DNA of 46,651 bases, from positions 1 through 46,651 of the forward strand of contig MAEO01000107.1 of NCBI GenBank assembly GCA_001683985.1. Direction: 5' to 3'. A program made the position numbers and the translations under genes. The notes beneath the pieces are model-generated. The model had not been told where the DNA came from. It saw only the letters and a program-made list of their open reading frames with translations, and searched no databases. Shown one piece after another: positions 44,464 through 46,651 of this stretch. How positions within the stretch are numbered: position 1 is the first letter of the stretch; the number at the start of each line of letters is the position of its first letter. Source of the DNA: Smithella sp. M82. GTDB taxonomy: Bacteria > Desulfobacterota > Syntrophia > Syntrophales > Smithellaceae.

Positions 44464-44506
44464 AATTCCGATGCGCTTCGCTTTCAGAATTCGAGTCTCA
44501 TTAAAT

Positions 44507-44581
44507 TGGAGCGGGCGACCGGGCTCGAACCGGCGACGTCCAGCTTGGGAAGCTGACATTCTACCGCTGAATTACGCCCGC
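44507..44581 (-). tRNA. tRNA-Gly(CCC)
   Basis: Read on the minus strand the acceptor arms GCGGGCG and CGCCCGC pair fully, followed by discriminator T and an encoded CCA. The D-arm has AGCGGTAGA. The anticodon stem TCAGC/GCTGG encloses the loop TTCCCAA, so the anticodon is CCC. The T-arm has CCGGTTCGAGCCCGG. The length is 75 with CCA. It has its own promoter and lies ahead of rimP-nusA-infB, comparable to metY in the E. coli nusA operon. Confidence 0.95.
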
Positions 44582-44595
44582 TCACGAGAGCGCTA

Positions 44596-44623
44596 ATGTT
44601 ATTTAACGGAAGCGTTTTGTCAA
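44596..44623 (-). promoter_or_regulatory. Probable promoter of the tRNA-Gly / rimP-nusA-infB transcript
   Basis: On the minus strand TTGACA (44618-44623), a 16-base spacer and TAACAT (44596-44601). It lies just before the tRNA 5' end at 44581, a normal distance for a tRNA promoter. Confidence 0.6.
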
Positions 44624-44637
44624 GGTGTTTTTCCAAA

Positions 44638-44726
44638 CCTAAATCAAAGCGCTATTTTTGTTGGCAGCGAAGCCCGGCGTATGCCGGGCATCCTCCTTGC
44701 CGCCTCAATATCATCTTTGATTTAGG
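44638..44726. repeat. 89-base element with perfect 12-bp terminal inverted repeats
   Basis: CCTAAATCAAAG (44638-44649) and CTTTGATTTAGG (44715-44726) are exact inverse complements. Inside is a second perfect hairpin, GCCCGGC-GTAT-GCCGGGC (44672-44689). On the minus strand the segment reads CAAAGATGATATTGAGGCGG and then CAAGGA, similar to the start of the 172-base repeats at 15615 (CAAAGGATAACGAGGCGG). It lies eight bases after the helicase stop, so it may also act as its transcript end. There is no transposase. Confidence 0.65.
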
Positions 44727-44733
44727 CTCGGTA

Positions 44734-46314
44734 TTATTGATGGTTTGATGATATGCGAACTTCCAGGATACGATCCACGTTGAAGACGCGGTTTTGCCGA
44801 CGCATCAGGCAATAGGCATTGAGACCCAAAAACGGATGTCCATTAAACTCCATTTCCTCCATCAGCAGTGGCCGAATTTTCCGTTTTGATTTTTCATCTT
44901 TTGCTTTGAGATAAACAATCTCGACAGTTTGCTTTTCTTTAATTGCGGCAGTCAGCATCTCCAGCTTGTCTTCGCGCGTGCAAGTAAGCGCCGCTTTGGC
45001 GTACTGCATACCAGTTAAGAATTTGACCACCTGCCAGTCCATCATAATATGATTTTTCTTTAAGGGTTGTTTAAGGACAATACCCTCCAGCGTTGTGCAG
45101 CGGGAAAGAGCCACATACATCTGCCCGTGGGCGAAGGTGCCGCGTCCCACATCAATGACAACCTTTTCAAAAGTTTTCCCCTGGCTTTTGTGAATGGTCA
45201 CGGCAAAGGCCAGCCGCACCGGATACTGGCGGAAAGACCCGACCTCTTCCGAGCGCAATTCTTCGTTTTTGAGAAAGAATTTGTAGATTTTCCAGGTATA
45301 GGGAGAGATTTGCACCGTTTCGCCGTTATCCAGTTCGGCCACGATCACATCCTCTCCTCCCTCGTCCTTTTCAAATTTTTTCACCTTGCCGATTGTCCCG
45401 TTAATCCACTGCCCGTATGAATCGTTATTGAGCAGCATAATCTGCGCGCCTTTTTTCAATTTCAACTCTTCGGCTGTGGGCATGGATTCTTTGCCAAACT
45501 CTCCGTCAACCAGACCCTGCGCTTTCCATATTTTACCCGGCAACTGGGCCAGCCGGTTTTCATTGATCAGATCAGACATATCGTTGGTGCTGGTAAGCGA
45601 AATATAAAATTCATCGCCAGACACTTCAAAAGACGGATTACAGCGCTGATTGAACATAGCAATATCCTCATCTGTGATGGAGTTATTGCGGATAGTGTTG
45701 AGCAGGCGGACAAATTCCTCATCCTTTTGCCTGTAAACCTTTTCCAGTTCGATAAATTCCAGATCCAGATCAGGAAACACTTTGGCGCTGAAGAAAAACG
45801 GACTGGCGTAATGTGACCGGAATATTTCCCGCTCCGTGCTGGAAACAACAGGCGGCAACTGATAGAAATCTCCGATAAAAATCATCTGCACACCGCCGAA
45901 AGGACGTTTGGAATCCGGACCATTCAGCCGCAGAAATTTATCAACACAGTCCAGCAGATCAGCCCGCACCATGGAGACTTCATCAATAACGATGGTTTTC
46001 AATTTTTTATAAATAGAGATTTTTTCTTTACCGGTCGCCTTTTTTCTCTTAATGGCGGCTACGGTAACATTGGGCTTGAAATGGAAAAAGGAATGAATGG
46101 TCTGCCCGCCGATATTAACGGCGGCAACACCAGTCGGCGCCAGAATAACGGCGTTTTTTTTCGTGTTGTCGCGGAAATAATTCAGCAGAGTTGATTTGCC
46201 GGTTCCGGCCCGCCCCGTGATAAAGATATTCTTATCCGTCTCCTCCATCATATCCAGCGCGCTTTGGAACTCTGGATTGAAATCTATTTCGACTGGTTTG
46301 GATTTTTTTGTCAT
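44734..46314 (-). CDS. PIF1-like superfamily 1 helicase with C-terminal WYL-like domain
   Basis: A 526-residue SF1B-type helicase. Walker A is GRAGTGKST (about 34-42, Lys40) and Walker B is IDEVSMVRADLLD (Asp111-Glu112). Other marks are GDFYQLPPV and, near residue 380, VTIHKSQGKTFEKV with the arginine-bearing VALSRC. PIF1 enzymes unwind 5'-to-3' and resolve G-quadruplex or stalled-fork DNA. From about residue 450 the chain continues with an EIVY...RKIRPLLMEE...FLGLNAYCLMRRQ...FNVDRI segment that looks like a WYL domain, a ligand or nucleic-acid sensing fold. The start is the ATG at 46314 or the in-frame TTG at 46323; neither has a clear ribosome site. It lies 14 bases after the integrase, probably in the same transcript. 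Confidence 0.85.
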   Translation of the reverse strand: MTKKSKPVEIDFNPEFQSALDMMEETDKNIFITGRAGTGKSTLLNYFRDNTKKNAVILAPTGVAAVNIGGQTIHSFFHFKPNVTVAAIKRKKATGKEKISIYKKLKTIVIDEVSMVRADLLDCVDKFLRLNGPDSKRPFGGVQMIFIGDFYQLPPVVSSTEREIFRSHYASPFFFSAKVFPDLDLEFIELEKVYRQKDEEFVRLLNTIRNNSITDEDIAMFNQRCNPSFEVSGDEFYISLTSTNDMSDLINENRLAQLPGKIWKAQGLVDGEFGKESMPTAEELKLKKGAQIMLLNNDSYGQWINGTIGKVKKFEKDEGGEDVIVAELDNGETVQISPYTWKIYKFFLKNEELRSEEVGSFRQYPVRLAFAVTIHKSQGKTFEKVVIDVGRGTFAHGQMYVALSRCTTLEGIVLKQPLKKNHIMMDWQVVKFLTGMQYAKAALTCTREDKLEMLTAAIKEKQTVEIVYLKAKDEKSKRKIRPLLMEEMEFNGHPFLGLNAYCLMRRQNRVFNVDRILEVRISSNHQ

Positions 46315-46328
46315 TTTGATCAAACTTT

Positions 46329-46651
46329 TTAATTATTTTTTTCAGGACTAAGAAGCGCATCCAGCGGACTTTGCAGGTTGCGGATATCGCGGGACATCAC
46401 ATGAGTGTAGATTTCCGTGGTCTTGACATCCGCGTGGCCAAGCAGTTCCTGCAGAACGCGGATATTGACCCCGCTTTCCAGCATATGTGTGGCGAAACTG
46501 TGGCGCAGCGTGTGGCAGCCAACCCTTTTATTGATTCCGGCCTGCTCAGATGCTCGTTTTACCGCCTTCTGCAAGACGGATTCGAGAACGTGATGACGCA
46601 TTTCCCTACCGGAGCGCGGATCACGTGAATACAACTTGGCGGGGAAAACCC
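46329..46651 (-). CDS. intI: Integron-type tyrosine recombinase (IntI), C-terminal part, cut by the window edge
   Basis: The last 107 codons of a gene whose N-terminus lies beyond the right end; the frame is open to the edge. The catalytic tyrosine-recombinase residues visible are H-x-x-R in [13 protein letters not shown], the histidine of LLGHADV and the tyrosine of [21 protein letters not shown] followed by RHH, and the ending NLQSPLDAL, are features I associate with integron integrases (the DPRSG...RRHH and VRSPLDAL blocks), not with XerC/XerD or phage integrases. In an integron attI and the cassettes lie upstream of intI, here outside the window. The catalytic residues present are intact. 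I cannot see the IntI-specific extra helix, which would be just off the edge. Confidence 0.85.
   Translation of the reverse strand, partial: VFPAKLYSRDPRSGREMRHHVLESVLQKAVKRASEQAGINKRVGCHTLRHSFATHMLESGVNIRVLQELLGHADVKTTEIYTHVMSRDIRNLQSPLDALLSPEKNN

Noticed and set aside
44507..44581. tRNA-Gly as attachment site of an island bearing the integrase
   Set aside because: An island at the tRNA 3' end would extend to the left, towards rimP, but the integrase is on the right, the recombinase is integron-type, and no tRNA 3' fragment is repeated.
44638..44726. Possible integron attC site downstream of the helicase
   Set aside because: The arms are CCTAAATCAAAG/CTTTGATTTAGG; there are no GTTRRRY/RYYYAAC core sites and no extrahelical bases typical of attC. 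It also lies on the wrong side of intI.

Overview
The window reads as a chromosomal segment of a free-living anaerobic Deltaproteobacterium (Desulfobacterota), most likely a relative of Syntrophus/Smithella. This is an inference from gene content and order: an archaeal-type early shikimate pathway, a COG1900 homocysteine protein, a pilMNOPQ cluster, a GlgP/GlgA/branching-enzyme cluster, Kdo transferase (so Gram-negative LPS) and a long rimP-nusA-infB-ylxP-rbfA-nrnA-truB-rpsO-pnp-dut run. Base composition is moderately AT-rich. Almost everything is ordinary chromosome; the accessory signals are at the right edge and in the intergenic repeats.

Layout. (1) 180-6992 (+): a glycogen module, namely a stand-alone CBM48 protein, glycogen phosphorylase, glycogen synthase and a GH13_8-type branching enzyme. 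(2) 7171-10803 (-): dehydroquinate synthase II and the DhnA-type aldolase that feeds it from aspartate semialdehyde, a truncated threonine dehydratase remnant, and waaA. (3) 11034-12530: rpe, a repeat, an unannotated 21-codon minus-strand gene with its own Shine-Dalgarno and terminator, and an Ala/Pro-rich lipoprotein. (4) 12687-18804: a GT2 glycosyltransferase, a nitronate monooxygenase-like flavoprotein with 3-hydroxybutyryl-CoA dehydrogenase, a duplicated 172-bp hairpin repeat, a NYN nuclease and a Big-1 lipoprotein. (5) 18859-25380 (-): holA, a LOG-family gene, rpsU, hisC, a LipM-like lipoyl-relay enzyme with gcvH, an M24 peptidase and a TPR protein. (6) 25662-31884 (-): a TPR lipoprotein whose start has been remodelled by a repeat insertion, pilQPONM, ftsB and a small XRE regulator. 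(7) 32423-33592 (-): a COG1900 protein. (8) 33869-44193 (-): dut, pnp, rpsO, truB, nrnA, rbfA, ylxP, infB, nusA, rimP, headed by tRNA-Gly(CCC) with its own promoter and a terminator-like hairpin just before rimP. (9) 44734-46651 (-): a PIF1-like helicase carrying a C-terminal WYL-like domain, directly behind the C-terminal part of an integron-type integrase that runs off the right end.

Points most worth following: the integron integrase plus helicase pair at the right edge, whose attI and cassettes would lie outside the window; the small minus-strand gene at 12054-12119; the tRNA-Gly/terminator/rimP arrangement, which parallels metY upstream of nusA in E. coli; two aspartate-semialdehyde-consuming archaeal-type routes in one window; and several families of short hairpin repeats, one of which has rewritten the N-terminus of a pilus-linked lipoprotein.
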